A stretch of 64,000 bases of DNA from contig NC_135773.1 in the NCBI RefSeq assembly GCF_028453695.1, positions 3,968,001 to 4,032,000 on the forward strand. The letters run 5' to 3'. Shown here piece after piece: positions 23,212 through 35,480 of the stretch (the first letter of the stretch is position 1; every line of letters starts with the position of its first letter). The notes under the pieces were generated by a model that was not told where the DNA came from, ran no database searches, and saw nothing but the letters and a program-made list of their open reading frames with translations. The translations under genes were made by a program, and so were the position numbers. This DNA is from Augochlora pura (Eukaryota > Arthropoda > Insecta > Hymenoptera > Halictidae).

Positions 23212-25783
23212 AGAATCGATATCGATGTGTATAGTTCGTGTTGTTGCGAGGACATTTGGAAATTGCGGCTCACAGGTCGTATCTTAATTAAATCGTAACT
23301 TCTTTCACAATTGTTGAGGTTACGTCAACCCAGTATCCTAAAAATATTCAGCCCAGGTTAGAATAATTGAACAGCGTGTTTCGAAGGTCGAGAAAAAATT
23401 CTATTTATCCAGTCGACGTTCCCGCATGAAGAATAGTCCGACTGTACTTTAAGCCTCCATCTTCGCCCACGTGATCCGTTAATCGACGCAACTTTTACGG
23501 GAATATTCAGCCGGACGAAATAATCCGAGCTTTACCCCCCGAAGCTTTAAAGCCCGCGCGCTGGCCGGCGCGTGTATAATCACTGTTGCGTCAATACGCA
23601 AACAGCAACGCTTTATTGCGTATCGATTATGGAATTAGAAAATACAGGCCGTGATTAGTACAGCGCAACGTCATTAACGCCGGGAATTAGCTAAGCACAT
23701 TGCGTCGCACCGTACGGAATTATTTAAGGGGATGTTTAATAATCATTTTCTTTCTTTCTTTCTTTCGGCTCCGCGTATCGAAATTTCGTCCGTCGATTTT
23801 TCATGCGAATTTTTCGCGGAACGGTTTCGGCGCGCGCGCGCGCGCGCGTTGCGATTGAACGAGCATCGATCACTTTTAATGCTTCCCGACGTTAGAGAGT
23901 TAATTACTCGATCGTGTTTTATAGCTTTGGGAATACAGTCGAAATATCGTTCGACATTATACGGTATAATTGGGGAACGAATTTTACACGACCGAACAAC
24001 AAATGGTTGATACTGTTGTTGACTTAATAATTCGAAGAGAAAGAAATGGAACGAGTGCAATTCAATTTGTTCATTGATCATTGCATACATTATATACAAA
24101 ATCAATAAGACAATCGTATACGGTTGTCCTTCCCGCACACGGAGTTTCATTCTACGGAAATAAATAAACATGCCCGGTGTTTGCATACAGTACTGTAATA
24201 TGAAATACACGGCTCGTGCAACAGAAGCGATAAATAAGGTGTGCATTTCAATCGCATCTAGATTGCACAATTTTGTATAGATAAATACTGTCGCGAGAAC
24301 GTGCGAAGAAACTGATGTCAATTATTTAATTTTCTTCTTGAGAAGTTGAATAAAAAATTAGGTATAGAAGAGCATGGGATATTATTAAAGGTTGCATTTT
24401 GAAATGAATGTAAAATGAATGTAATTCTTACGTAATGCTTTTTTCGGAGACAATTCAATTTCTGCAATGAATCGGATTTAATTATGCAGTGCTTCAACTA
24501 AAACGGCGTAGTTGAATAGATTTTAACCAGTTTATACGAATTTTCTGTCTGAGGTTAAATTGAATCAGACGTGTTCTATTTGTGGTTCCGTTCTCTCGTA
24601 ACTAAAATTACCACTAACCTGGTGAAAATGACAGAAATAGATGCTGAAAGTATATCAACTTTTACAGATGAGATTGCAAGTAACTCGACGTGCTAGGATT
24701 TCAAATGGCTTGAGTTGTTTTATCATTTAATTTGTAGAACGTAAATTTATAAATCTGTCAGGTAAAATGGTTATTAGATTCAATAAGCTAAATTGAGCAG
24801 AGAGATATTAATAATACGGTTAATTATTATTATGCAAATAATAATAAGATTAACAGTAAGGTAAATGATCGCAACTGCGAGTCACAATATCTTGAAAATA
24901 ATGGCTAGCTTCAAAGAAACAAATTATACCATCCAGACTAAGAATTGTGTACACTAAAATAATCCAGAAGTACATACTCTCTGAAATAAATAAATAAAAT
25001 ATAATATACGGTATAGAATTTCAACAAAACTCGCAGCGAATCCATCAGAAACGTTTACCCGACGTCGCGATTAGGTGAAAAAGTTGAAAGTCGAGCAGTG
25101 TGTGTGCTGATTACTGTGGTTTTCTTTAACGATCATTCGAGCAACAACCGGGCACGCCACGTCTTGCATTTATTCATTTCTCCGCGAGGCCGGCGCGCGG
25201 AGTCTTTTCGCGTGGCGGGTTTGTTCGCGAAGATAGCAGTAGTAGGTCAGGAAGCGTTCAATAATTTTCAGATCACAGCGCTCCTCCATTACCGTGTAAC
25301 TTCGTTAAAGGATAAGTGTTTTCGCGAGTTCGTTCCTTCGGCGGGCGAACGTTTCCGATCGCGTCTCGAGAAAACACGGTCGGGAAGCGGTCGGCCCACT
25401 CCAAGCGTGCCGGGACGCGGGACAATGTTTTACGAGCACGTCCGAGCGCAATTACAATCGTCGTTTACGACCTGACCGAACTATGGAAGCTTCTCTGGAA
25501 ATTAACTTCGGGGGCCCCGCGAGATTTTTCCGTGCCGTCAGATACCGGCTCGTTATTTTCCTATCTGCCTCCTCCTGACGACGCGAAACCGTTTGCCAAA
25601 AGTTTCCGAATTGACGACGTCTCGTAAACGATTGCCCCTTTAAGGGCACTCTCTCGTTTGGTACCGTGAAAAATAGAGCGACCTCGAGTTTTTCTTGGAG
25701 GAGACGATTGAATTAGAAGAAGACGCTATTGTGGAAGTAGAAATTATTGCGAATTAATCAAATAAAAGTAAATACAATTGAAA
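23212..25783. other. copy A interior, no gene accepted
   Basis: Mixed DNA with (CG)9 at 23831-23848 and a CTTT run at about 23748-23766. The longest AT-type frame (minus strand, 23743-24321) opens at TTG with its first ATG about 26 codons in, and its C-terminal end changes frame in copy B because the CG run is (CG)10 there. AT-rich at 24330-25020; GC-rich at 25030-25680 with short frames only. Counterpart 43004-45577. Confidence 0.6.
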
Positions 25784-25970
25784 GTGAAATAAAATGAAAC
25801 GTGAACTAAAATGAAACGTAAACTCCAATTAAACGTAAACTAAAATTAAAAGTAAAATAAAATTAAAAGTAAAATAAAATTAAAACTAAAATAAAATTAA
25901 AACTAAAATAAAATTAAAACTAAAATAAAATTAAAAATGAAATAAAATTAAAACTAAAATAAAATTAAAC
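25784..25970. repeat. 17-bp AT minisatellite, 11 units (copy A)
   Basis: Eleven 17-bp units fill the interval exactly. They start as GTGAAATAAAATGAAAC and evolve to CTAAAATAAAATTAAAA. Copy B has the same eleven units at 45578-45764, so this array is stable between copies while others vary. Confidence 0.93.
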
Positions 25971-27837
25971 AAATCTGCAACAGCTTATCTGGCCCACGTT
26001 ATTCCCATTAAAACGTTGCTAAGAAAATATATATTAAATCGCATCTGCAACAGTTTTCTACTCATACGAATAATTCCTCTGGATTTAAGCGCGTATTTCT
26101 ACTATAATATCTAAACAGCGGATCTTTATGCATTTATGGCACATGCACGTTTATAAAATGCAGGAAAATGTGCATACTGATGAGGATCAATCGCAAGAAT
26201 TTTTTTCCCTTTTTCCAGATATTTATAAAATGACTAATGCAAACAAGAATTTGCATAGAAGTCAACGATCTAATAACATGTTAATATATTCGTTGCTTTT
26301 GAGGTTCTACGGAGGGTTAAAATGTTGTTCTCCTTTCTCACTGCTAATTGTTGTACGTCTTGATTATTCCGTTCTACCTCTTATCAGTAACTAATACGAT
26401 TTCTTTTATTAAATCTCACCTTCGGTTTCGTTCCGCAGATATTTTAGAAATCGAAAGTATTTTAAGGTATTTTCAGACCGATCAAACTAAAAACTGAATA
26501 AAATATAGAAAATCGTGCTACACCTGAAACCCGAATATCAAACTGTAAATAACAAAAAAGTAATCGAACGAGGCCTCGATCAATCAAATCGATTGGTTTC
26601 CGAAACTCGTTCGGAAGCGGCAATCAAAATTTGCTTTTTTCTTTGCTGGTATTCTTTCTTATTTTATAGTTTATTTATTTTGTATCGTTACTGTCATAAA
26701 CGTTACAGTTTTTTACGATACGCAGAAACAACTCGATTGGATATTTCGCCACGCTTTCCTTCGAACAAAGCTTAATAGTTTCATCGAATTTCTCTCGGAA
26801 TCGCATACTTGCTTTCGCCGCGAACAAGCGTTAAAACAAATTCAACGGTCACGATCAAAACCATCATTGTTGCTCCGCCTGTACACTTGCGAACAAATAG
26901 CCCAATATTTTTCAGTTATACAACGCCCCGTCACGGATTCACTCCGCGCAATGATATAGCGACGAAAAAGTTCGCGTGTCGCTGGCGCATTTTTCATTAC
27001 GATCCGGCGTCGTCCGGCTCGAAAATATTGACGGAGCGCCATCAATTTCCGCGTGTACACAACGGTGCCCGCCGTTCCAATTAACATTCAACGGGCGGAG
27101 GCAAGTGTCCCATGCATAATCTGATCATTTGCCGCGGCATATTTAATTCCCGGCGAGCGCGAGTTCGACTATCTCGCGCGCGCCGCCCCGCGAATCGCGG
27201 AAACGAATCGCTATTTTCCGTCCCGGTTGCCGAAACGAAATTTTCGATGGACGCGCCCGACATTCGCAGGCTGAAAAGTTGGCCCGGGCACTCGTTAAAA
27301 CATTCATCGGATCCCACCGTGCCGTGCCCTCTTCCCACCGACGCGGTCATGGTCGTCTTAGACCGACGGCGGTTCGAGATATTCGCGAAATCCGCTCGCG
27401 AAAGTTTTACCTCGAGTCAGCGCGTTGGGCGTTAGGTTACATGACCATAGCGATCGATTTGCTGGGAATCGTGGACGGAATTGGGAAAAGTGGACAAAAA
27501 TCCCATTAACGAGTTAGTATTTCTTATGAAAAGTTTGTAATTTTCTGTATTTGTATTGTCTACGTTGATTTTTGTCATATTTTAGTACAATTTTATGAAA
27601 TAATTTAAAGAACGCTAACAATTTAATGGATACTTAAATGGCAACATTTTTCTGTGAATATATTATAGCGTAATTGTTATAGGAAACTGAAGCATTATAT
27701 ATTCTTAAAATCAACATCGCCTGCGAAGAGCTTTTTTTAATTGTAACCAGTTAAATTCAATAATAAATTTAACAACTCGTGAACAATAGCAAGCGTCAAT
27801 TTGATATGGAGAAATATAGTCCTTACGCGACAAGTAA
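25971..27837. other. copy A interior, no gene seen
   Basis: AT-rich to about 26760, GC-rich at 26800-27480, then AT-rich. Frames of 75-107 codons overlap on both strands in the GC part and are not convincing. A cluster of A/B differences lies at about 26425-26575. Counterpart 45765-47631. Confidence 0.6.
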
Positions 27838-27999
27838 GCACCTTTGCGTTTGCATTCCCCCTCCTACTAGCTCCCCACTACCGCAGCTATCGCTCGCTAT
27901 TGGTCGAAGATTGTGACGTAGGTCGACGACGGTCGCTAGCGAACTATAGTTGCGACATTGAGTCAGCTAGTAAGAGGGGGAATGTAGAGACAAAGGTGC
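27838..27999. mobile_element. long-stem foldback element (copy A)
   Basis: The left arm starts GCACCTTTGCGTTTGCATTC and the right arm ends with GAATGTAGAGACAAAGGTGC, its imperfect reverse complement. The match continues through CCCCCTC-TACTAGCT and CGCA-CTAT to TCGCTA, giving two arms of about 63-65 nt around a loop of about 35 nt containing GTCGACGACGGTC. No coding capacity. It could be a MITE or a transcribed hairpin; no target duplication was found. Copy B: 47632-47795, with two extra T in the left arm. Confidence 0.65.
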
Positions 28000-28210
28000 G
28001 TTCTTCTCACGTGAGGGCTATAGGTATATTTAACAGCGCTTCAATCATATTTTGTACTTTTATCACAAATTCGTAACGAAACGTTTAGGAACTTTTTGTC
28101 ATTTATAGTCTCGTATCTTCCTATAGAACACGCCGATTTAGTGTATATATTAAATATAGAATACCCTGTATAATTAACGTGGCACTTGACGTGTTAATCA
28201 GCATACTGTC

Positions 28211-28430
28211 TTAACCTCTTCAGGGCCATATGTGTACATTTATTTCTCCTAAAATTATGATTATTCAAAGTGTAAAAGAAATGAGAATTGATTAAAAAAC
28301 TATTTACTAGAGAGTCCCTCAGCAATATAGAAAAAAACCTTATCGAATAAAATAAAATAGATAATAAATAAAAAAGAAACAATTAAATAGATTCTTCCCT
28401 ACAATAAAAATTCATCTCTGAAGAGGTCAA
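28211..28430. mobile_element. TTAA-type MITE 4 (copy A)
   Basis: The left end TTAACCTCTTCAGGGCC and right end ATCTCTGAAGAGGTCAA are inverted repeats sharing ACCTCTTCAG. The right flank is TCAA rather than TTAA. The element is 220 bp, AT-rich inside, with no coding capacity. Copy B: 48007-48226, same length. Just to the left, TTAACACGTCAAGTGCCACG reads on the minus strand from 28197 and resembles a solo end of another TTAA element. Confidence 0.6.
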
Positions 28431-30951
28431 ACTACGCCTAACTTTTCTGCCCTAACTGCATGAAATCCACAGTCTCACAAGAAATAAATGAATGTTACCC
28501 CCAGTTTTAGATAAATTGACAAGCCATTCCGTATTCGTGGCAATATTTTTAAGTTTCCTGAAACCGGGCTCTTCCTATGCATCGGGGACGCGCGCGCCGA
28601 ATCGAACTTCTCGCGGAACTTTCGCAAGCAAAACTCCAAGAGAATCTTATTTTCTTGATTAAGGGTAGCGTTCACGTTGGCGCGGCAGTCAATTTAACTG
28701 GGCTGCTCTTCGTGCGATACCGAAGAACAAGAAACACCAATATTTGTGACAACTTTTGTATATTTTTCCCGAACTTCGGCAATGTTATTGCTCGGTTCGT
28801 TAAGCAAACAGCAGGGAACCCAGAGTTGCGTTCGTAGTACCACCAAACTTCTGCCTGCTGCCCGAGATACTAAGGAGTGTAACGAATCGAAGCGTGCTCG
28901 ATTTTTCATGGCGTTCCATTTCATTTCTTTAGCATCTGATTGATTCTTATTTTCTTGTACCGGCATGGAATTTATGGATCGGATTCAGTGTAGTTGCATC
29001 GGGCAGGTTGGAGATTTTTACGAATCATTATGTTCCTTTCTGAGCATGGGCGATGTTATTTTCCTTAAAATTATATTGTGCAAGTCTGGGATATATTTAA
29101 AATAATAAATGGTATGAATTAAATAGACTGAAGTTATTTTCAGCGATTATTTCGTACAAGATAGTAATTTTACAATTTCACTGATTACAAAATAAAAAGC
29201 CCACCATTCCGAGACCAATTTTTCTACTATTAATTAATTTAAGCAACTGTTCAAAGTATTCTCTAACATTTCGACCTATATAATGACCTTCGCTCAGGAT
29301 TATTGGAAGTTATCGTGTCGCTGTCTTACAAAAGAGAAGATGGCGATCTCCGCGTGAAAAAAAAACGCCTCGGCAGACTAATCATCGCCCTCCCGGGGCC
29401 TTCATCTTCCACGGGGAGGGGGACGGCGCGACAAAGTCGTGTGGAACGAGATAAGGAAAAAATCGCTGCGCAGTTACGGTTCCCGATGTTACGTAAAAAC
29501 CCGTTGCTCAAGGAAGAAGAATATCCGCAATATTTCGGGCTGATCTAGATGTCCTCTTCCCAGTTTACGCCGACAATTTACGACTCTGAAATGGGCGTGT
29601 TTACTAAGCGGCCGTGTCCTAACCCAGCCGAGACCATTACGGAACAAGTGCGCTTTAGAGATAATAGCGGGCGCCTCGGTTAAGGCGCTGAGAATCTTGG
29701 AAAATTGGATTCTGCGAGAGCATGCCACCACCCCTTTTTGCCCGACGGAGCCCGCGTCATCCTAGACGAGGGCCGCCCGACGCGCCGACGACTACCAGGA
29801 GGGGGGGGGGGGGGGTTACGGCGCTACCCCGCTACATAGAATGTATTAAACACGTTGGTCAACGGTGTACATGGGATTCTGTATGTGGGACCCGCTCGGG
29901 GGAGCTCGTCTGAACGTATAAAGAGAAGATGGCCCTCTCCCAAAGCTCAATATAGTTTAGATTAAATGAATCGCAGCCCTTGGACGATTATGCGACGTTA
30001 GGTTTTAACCCCCGAGGGGTTCAAGGATGAGTTAACTGAAACGTTAGGGTCTGTAAGGATTAGTAAGCGTTTGGTAAAGTAAAAATTGTTAAGAACTTAG
30101 GTATCCAGAGGAAGAATTTTTTAAAATACATTGACAGAAATTGCTAAATATAATTATAAAAGACTCCAAAGACATATTATCTATATCTTAAAATTATAAG
30201 AAAATATCTATTAATTTCTATTGTACATAAAAATGTTTTCCATTTCACAAAATGCATTAAGGAAAAATATAAGCTTTCTATACTTTTTCCGAAACCTTCC
30301 CTAATTTTTCCTACTAATATATGCCAATATTATATATCCGTACATATATACTTTATCATAATATATCAAAACGATGTCGACTTGAAATAAAAATCACTAT
30401 ACTGTCGTGAAATTTTCTAAGAATAAATAAATAACTGACACCCTATTTCTATTTATATTTTACACGATTACCTTACAGTATTAATACAACGTAATTCTAT
30501 AAAAAGGGTTAATACAAAATTACAAATATTTCATTCTGATTACAAGAGACATTCTCTATCATATACTTATTTCCTGAAAGGTACGTGTGCCATTCCGAAT
30601 CGCGCATCCAGTTCGCACAGTACTTGCAAATATCGCAGTCTTGTTAAAACGCCGGCAATATTTAAAAAAAAAAAAACCCGTTGTAGATCGACGCGCATGC
30701 ATAGGCGTCGAGTGGCCACTCTGTCTCCGCGCGACGCAGTATATCGATGTTACAAGGCTACCCTGGGCGCTTCAGCCACTGGAACTATTAACACACTATA
30801 ATCTCTTCGCGTGTAACTTGCTGTTAAGCGCCCCGGTAAAACCCTTCACTCAGTTTTCCCATCACCTTCCATTATCCCTCGGCTGAATGGTCATACCTTT
30901 GTCCCGCCCTACGCCGGGTACATTTATTTTCGAACACCGCCGAACTCTCGC
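28431..30951. other. copy A interior, no gene seen
   Basis: Mixed DNA with a (G)15 run at 29801-29815 (14 G in copy B, 49597-49610) and an AT-rich stretch at 30060-30560. Frames of 60-99 codons overlap on both strands. Counterpart 48227-50746. Confidence 0.6.
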
Positions 30952-30970
30952 GGGGGGGGGGGGGGGGGGG
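30952..30970. repeat. poly-G run abutting assembly gap (copy A)
   Basis: 19 G then N. After the gap the sequence resumes with GGGG. Copy B shows the same arrangement at 50747-50765. Confidence 0.95.
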
Positions 30971-31070
30971 NNNNNNNNNNNNNNNNNNNNNNNNNNNNNN
31001 NNNNNNNNNNNNNNNNNNNNNNNNNNNNNNNNNNNNNNNNNNNNNNNNNNNNNNNNNNNNNNNNNNNNNN
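30971..31070. other. assembly gap, 100 N
   Basis: Exactly 100 N, the usual placeholder for unknown gap size. It lies inside copy A at the poly-G run. Open frames across it are meaningless. Confidence 0.99.
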
Positions 31071-32450
31071 GGGGACTTTATCGACACTCACGAACTTTCG
31101 AATGGGGCGGCACGAAGAAACGTCGCCGGGCATCTACGAATTTTCCGGCCGCTGCGAACTGTTCCGTCGTTGTTCGCGACGCTTTCTCTTCATTAGTGAC
31201 GTCGGTGAGGAACTCGATCGTCTTTGATAATGTTGTAATGTAAATGAATATTGTGATTTTCGAAATCTGGTTCCATTGAGAATAATTTCTGGTTGGCTTA
31301 AATGTTTACTAAAAATCACATTTTTCATTGTTGTTGCTTTAGTTTCTGACATATCTATCAATATATATTTTTTTAATAAATATAATATTTTTATAATATA
31401 ATATTTAAAAATATATAAGTGATTTAAACCGCAGGCCTTTAGACATTTCCAGCCAATGGAAATTGGCAAAATATAAGAAATCGTGTATATCAAGCGAAAT
31501 TAATTGTCTCAATTTTATTTCCACCATGAAGGATCCTTTAATCAATGAAAATAATTTTTACCTTAATTTGTCTAGCGATCAGGATCTAATTAGCGAAATA
31601 TTCTCTCGAATATGTTCTCCGCCCTTTTTAAGGATCGTTTAAGAACTCTTACTCAATAATGGTATTTTAAAAAATCTTTATCCAATATTTAGTCAATAAT
31701 TTTACCGTTTCATTAAATCAGAAAAAATCAAATAAATCTAACGTAACCATTTACGCTAATAAAATAAATAAAAATAAATAACAAAAATTCTTAATCAACA
31801 ACCAAGAAGTTTTTAAAGCCTTTAATATAAAATTATCCTCGCCCCAACTATTACGCTTAAAACTACCCTAACTCGTTTAATAATTCGCAGCTGTCCTGTA
31901 ACTAATAAATAACAGCAGAGTTTTATTATTTAGTTATGTAACATCGAACCCATCGCAGCCGATAATTTCACAGCAATCAAAAGAATTCGAAGGAAGCTAG
32001 TCGATGGACCGCAGTTTCTTCAGTGTCAATTTGTGTCGTGGTCGAAGTTCTTATGATTCGAAAAGAGTGGCCACGTTTTCTGGGTGAGCGAGCAAACGCG
32101 CGTCAAATTCGGATATTCTATATGGTGTGGCCGGTCAGTCGAGGATCTTGAATTCCCCCGGAAATTCGGTGAGATCCATGCGAGCGGGAATTTGGCAAAT
32201 CCGAAGGGCTGTTGTGGAACCGCATTGAAAGCGTGGCGGATGAGATCTTATTCATCTTCGAGAAATCCCCGCGTTTGATGCGGTTCGACGAAAATATCGA
32301 ATCGCGTGCACCCCGGGACTCGGCATTACTTTCGCGTGATTTACTAACTACAGGCTACGCGGCAGCGAGTGCCGGCTAATAGAATCGATCGCGATAGCTT
32401 ACCTGGGACTAGTGGATCTCGAGTATTTAACGCTGGCAGAGTTTTGTTGA
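31071..32450. other. copy A interior, no gene seen
   Basis: Short GC part, AT-rich 31240-31960, GC-rich 31980-32430. A frame on the minus strand (31134-31493) is AT-driven. Counterpart 50866-52244. Confidence 0.6.
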
Positions 32451-32742
32451 TTGTAATTTACTATTTAAATAGTTTGTAAATTGTAATTTACTATTTAAAT
32501 AGTTTGTAAATTGTAAATTAGTATTTAAATATTTTGTAAATTGTAATTTACTATTTAAATATTTTGTAAATTGTAATTTACTATTTCAATATTTTGTAAA
32601 TTGTAATTTACTATTTCAATATTTTGTAAATTGTAATTTACTATTTCAATATCTTGTAAATTGTAATTTACTATTTATATACTTTATAAATTGTAATTTA
32701 CTATTTAAATAATTTGTAAATTGTAATTTACTATTTAAATAG
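32451..32742. repeat. 30-bp AT minisatellite, copy A (~9.7 units)
   Basis: Unit of 30 bp with core TGTAAATTGTAATTTACTAT and a variable AAATAGT/CAATATT tail. About 9.7 units here against about 6.8 in copy B (52245-52449); the missing units are the AAATAGT/AAATATT types near the left end. Confidence 0.93.
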
Positions 32743-33574
32743 AAATGCAGTCGACGTAATTTATTTTGCAATCTGTGATGTACTTGCTTGTCGAGATTGC
32801 TTAACAACGAGGTCCATATAAGTCCACAGTATGCAATAGTTACCTGATAATTACCTTTTTAATTTAAACTTTGACATATTCAATTATAATGTTATAAACA
32901 TATGATGATCACTAGCTGCGTTTAATTAACTCGTAGTTCTAGAATTACCTATTAACTCGATAGTATAACTATTTACACAAGACTATCAGGATATCGAAAC
33001 AATGCAAATTTGCTTTCGCTTCTCCTGGCTCGAAACATGTAACAAAATTTCAGGAACACCCTTCGACGTTTCTAAAATTCAATAATTTCGAGAAAAGCAG
33101 AGATACAGGGAGCAAATATTGAATTTTTACTAAAACATGTTTACAAATTTTTTTAGCAAATCCGATACTTTCGTTGAAGGCATGAAATGATTAAACAGTA
33201 GAAGCGTTAAGAATGCATAAATTGCCCGAGTAAGGATAACAGCGAGAGAAAAAATGTTGCTGGTTTCGCATTGAATTCTGAAGCGTCACTGACTGACGCA
33301 CCGCAGCGGCAGCGGCCAATAAAACCACGGCGCGCCTTAAAAAACAGTTTTTTTCAAATATTTAGATAGAGACCGAGTGCAATAGCTAACGATTCGACCG
33401 GCGGAATCGAAATCATTTTTTACGGTAAAATAAATAACGGGATGTTATTTAATTGTCTGCAAAAAAGCTTTAGAAAGCTGACCTTTCGAAGATAACTCGC
33501 TTTTCGTAAAATCAATAGCGCTGAATTGTATAGTATCTATCGGGACGGTGTGGCAAAGCAACTTTGCATGTTCT

Positions 33575-33618
<44 letters not shown>

Positions 33619-34072
33619 CGGTTGTTCCGCGTCGTTTTTTTTTATTTTCATGCGCAAACTTTACAAGCTGACGATGGTTCGTTTTTTATTGCGTTGGATC
33701 GGTAGTATCGACAGGTGCACTATTCGAGGTTCTGTCAACACGCCTCTGATTACTGTCGGGCGCAGAGGATCGACTTTTATATTTCATACTGATTTACCGT
33801 TCCCGAAATAATTTCGCGGGAGTCAGCCGAGCGTAATCGAATTGGAACACTGGAAACTATTTGTGACATTCGGAACCAAAACTAATATCATTTAATGGTG
33901 ATCGATGAAATTAAATCAAGCAGGCGCGTTTGTGACTAATGGGAGAATATACCAAAGTGACGTCTTCATCATATTTTAAGAAATTTGATTAAGCTTCTCC
34001 ATCTTCTTATCAGTTTTCATTGTTAATTCGCAGCTTTTTTTCGCTAAGTTAACTGCTATTTTTGCAACTACA
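32743..34072. other. copy A interior, no gene seen
   Basis: Mixed DNA with a (TC)n run at about 33576-33617 (longer and interrupted in copy B, about 53283-53337). At 33283-33299 GCGTCA-CTGAC-TGACGC is a perfect inverted repeat, followed by GGCCAATAAAA. No gene recognised. Confidence 0.6.
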
Positions 34073-34382
34073 AAAGGAGAGAGGACAATCCAAAAGAAGG
34101 AGGTGCCAACCTTGAAGGGGGCGTTCTAACCTTAAAGGGGCAGGGCGAATACAAAAAGGGACGGAACCAACCCAAGAAGAAGCGGGGATGACAGAAAATG
34201 TACCAAATCCAATTTTAAAGAGTGTGACCTAATACAAAATGAAATTGAACTAATTCAAAAGGGGCGGAGCTAATACAAAAGGGGATGGAACTACTACTTT
34301 AGAAGTCAGAATTAACCTCAAAGAGGCGGAGACAACACAGAAGAGGGCGGTCTAATACAAAAGGAGGCGTGGCCAACCCGAA
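34073..34382. repeat. degenerate G-rich repeat, ACAAAAGGGGCGG type (copy A)
   Basis: About a dozen imperfect units resembling CTAATACAAAAGGGGCGGAG are spaced about 20-26 bp apart, with variants CCAACCTTGAAGGGGGCG, CCTAATACAAAATGAAAT and CTAATACAAAAGGAGGCG. Present in copy B at about 53903-54223. Confidence 0.75.
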
Positions 34383-34932
34383 ATCATCTCTGAAAAATTT
34401 CAACGTCAGCTGTTTTCTCCATAAAGTTAATTATAGATTAAATTAAATTGCACATTTCCGTCAATTTTCCCCCTCCACTGGCTTCCAAAAAACACTAACA
34501 ATGTTCCATTCAAGAAACACTCAATACCATCCGCTTCACCATAAATCATGAACCTGCTTTCCGCGGTGAATGTACCTCGAGCGCGTGAGAATTCCGTTGC
34601 ATATTTAACATGAATTCGGTGAAAGAAACGCGAGCGCCATTAAATTCTCAGCTAGTTTCGCGTCCACGTTTCCTACGACTGTTCTACGTCACTGAATCCC
34701 AGATGTTCCGCTGAACGGTACCGTGTCATTTTCTCACGGCAACTGCACCGTACATCCACACCGTGCTCGCGAGATGGCCCGTGTACATTTTCCAGGATCG
34801 CGAAGATTGCGCACTGCGTCCCCAGCAAATCGTCGCCGGTGTTTACTTCGCGCGAATCTCTTCGCTTTAGTGTCGTGCTTTTCGTCGTAGCGATTACGAT
34901 TGATGACAGCGTCGCGGATAAAACGGTCGCCG

Positions 34933-35032
34933 NNNNNNNNNNNNNNNNNNNNNNNNNNNNNNNNNNNNNNNNNNNNNNNNNNNNNNNNNNNNNNNNNNNN
35001 NNNNNNNNNNNNNNNNNNNNNNNNNNNNNNNN
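34933..35032. other. assembly gap, 100 N, between copies A and B
   Basis: Exactly 100 N at the supposed junction of the two copies, so no base of sequence supports A being joined to B. Confidence 0.99.
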
Positions 35033-35430
35033 GCAAGATCGACGCGCGACTGAGAACATGGGAAACGGATACGAAAGCGGGAATGAAACAGAATGCGGGA
35101 GCATGCATGCGCGCGACGTCTCGACGATAATTGCATCGGAACTCCGTCGGACCGGCGTGGAACGAGGTTGGAACGCGCGCGTAAGTCGGAGCGACAAATC
35201 TTACTTCGCGCGTTGCAACCGAATGCATTCGAATGCAATCGTTGATCCCTCTTTTGTATCTACATCTCCAGGTATTACCGTTGAAAAGGTTCTTAAGAAT
35301 CCCGATGGGAACAGAGCGCGTCTTTCAAAGTAGGGAGCCGAATGAAAAGCCCTAACTCGATGCAAATGCACTCGAGATCGAAGGTGCTCGCAATCCGGCG
35401 TAACGCGGCCGGCTAATGGAAGCCCGGAGC

Positions 35431-35432
<2 letters not shown>

Positions 35433-35478
<46 letters not shown>
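35433..35478. repeat. (CT)n, copy B
   Basis: 46-nt run against 28 nt in copy A. Confidence 0.95.

Positions 35479-35480
<2 letters not shown>

Larger units (their letters stand above)
15358..34932. repeat. copy A of a 19.6/19.7-kb direct duplication
   Basis: Copy A (19,575 bp) matches copy B (35033-54766, 19,734 bp) from the first base GCAAGATCGACGCG to the last base CGGTCGCCG. Outside tandem arrays the match is almost identical, with scattered SNPs. The 159-bp length difference is explained by the CT run (+18 in B), the 36-bp array (+36), the 26-bp array (+52), the AG run (+12), the 30-bp array (about -87), the TC run (about +12), a 117-bp indel and a few single-base changes. The copy is made of two contigs: 15358-30970, continuous with the left flank, and 31071-34932. 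It is most likely one haplotype laid beside the other. Confidence 0.97.

Noticed and set aside
30887..31243. Frames across the poly-G gap in each copy
   Set aside because: They contain 100 N and poly-Gly or poly-Pro from the G run, so they have no coding meaning.
34839..35333. 164-codon frame across the junction of copies A and B
   Set aside because: It crosses 100 N of unknown sequence and starts at GTG. The equivalent sequence at the end of copy B continues differently.
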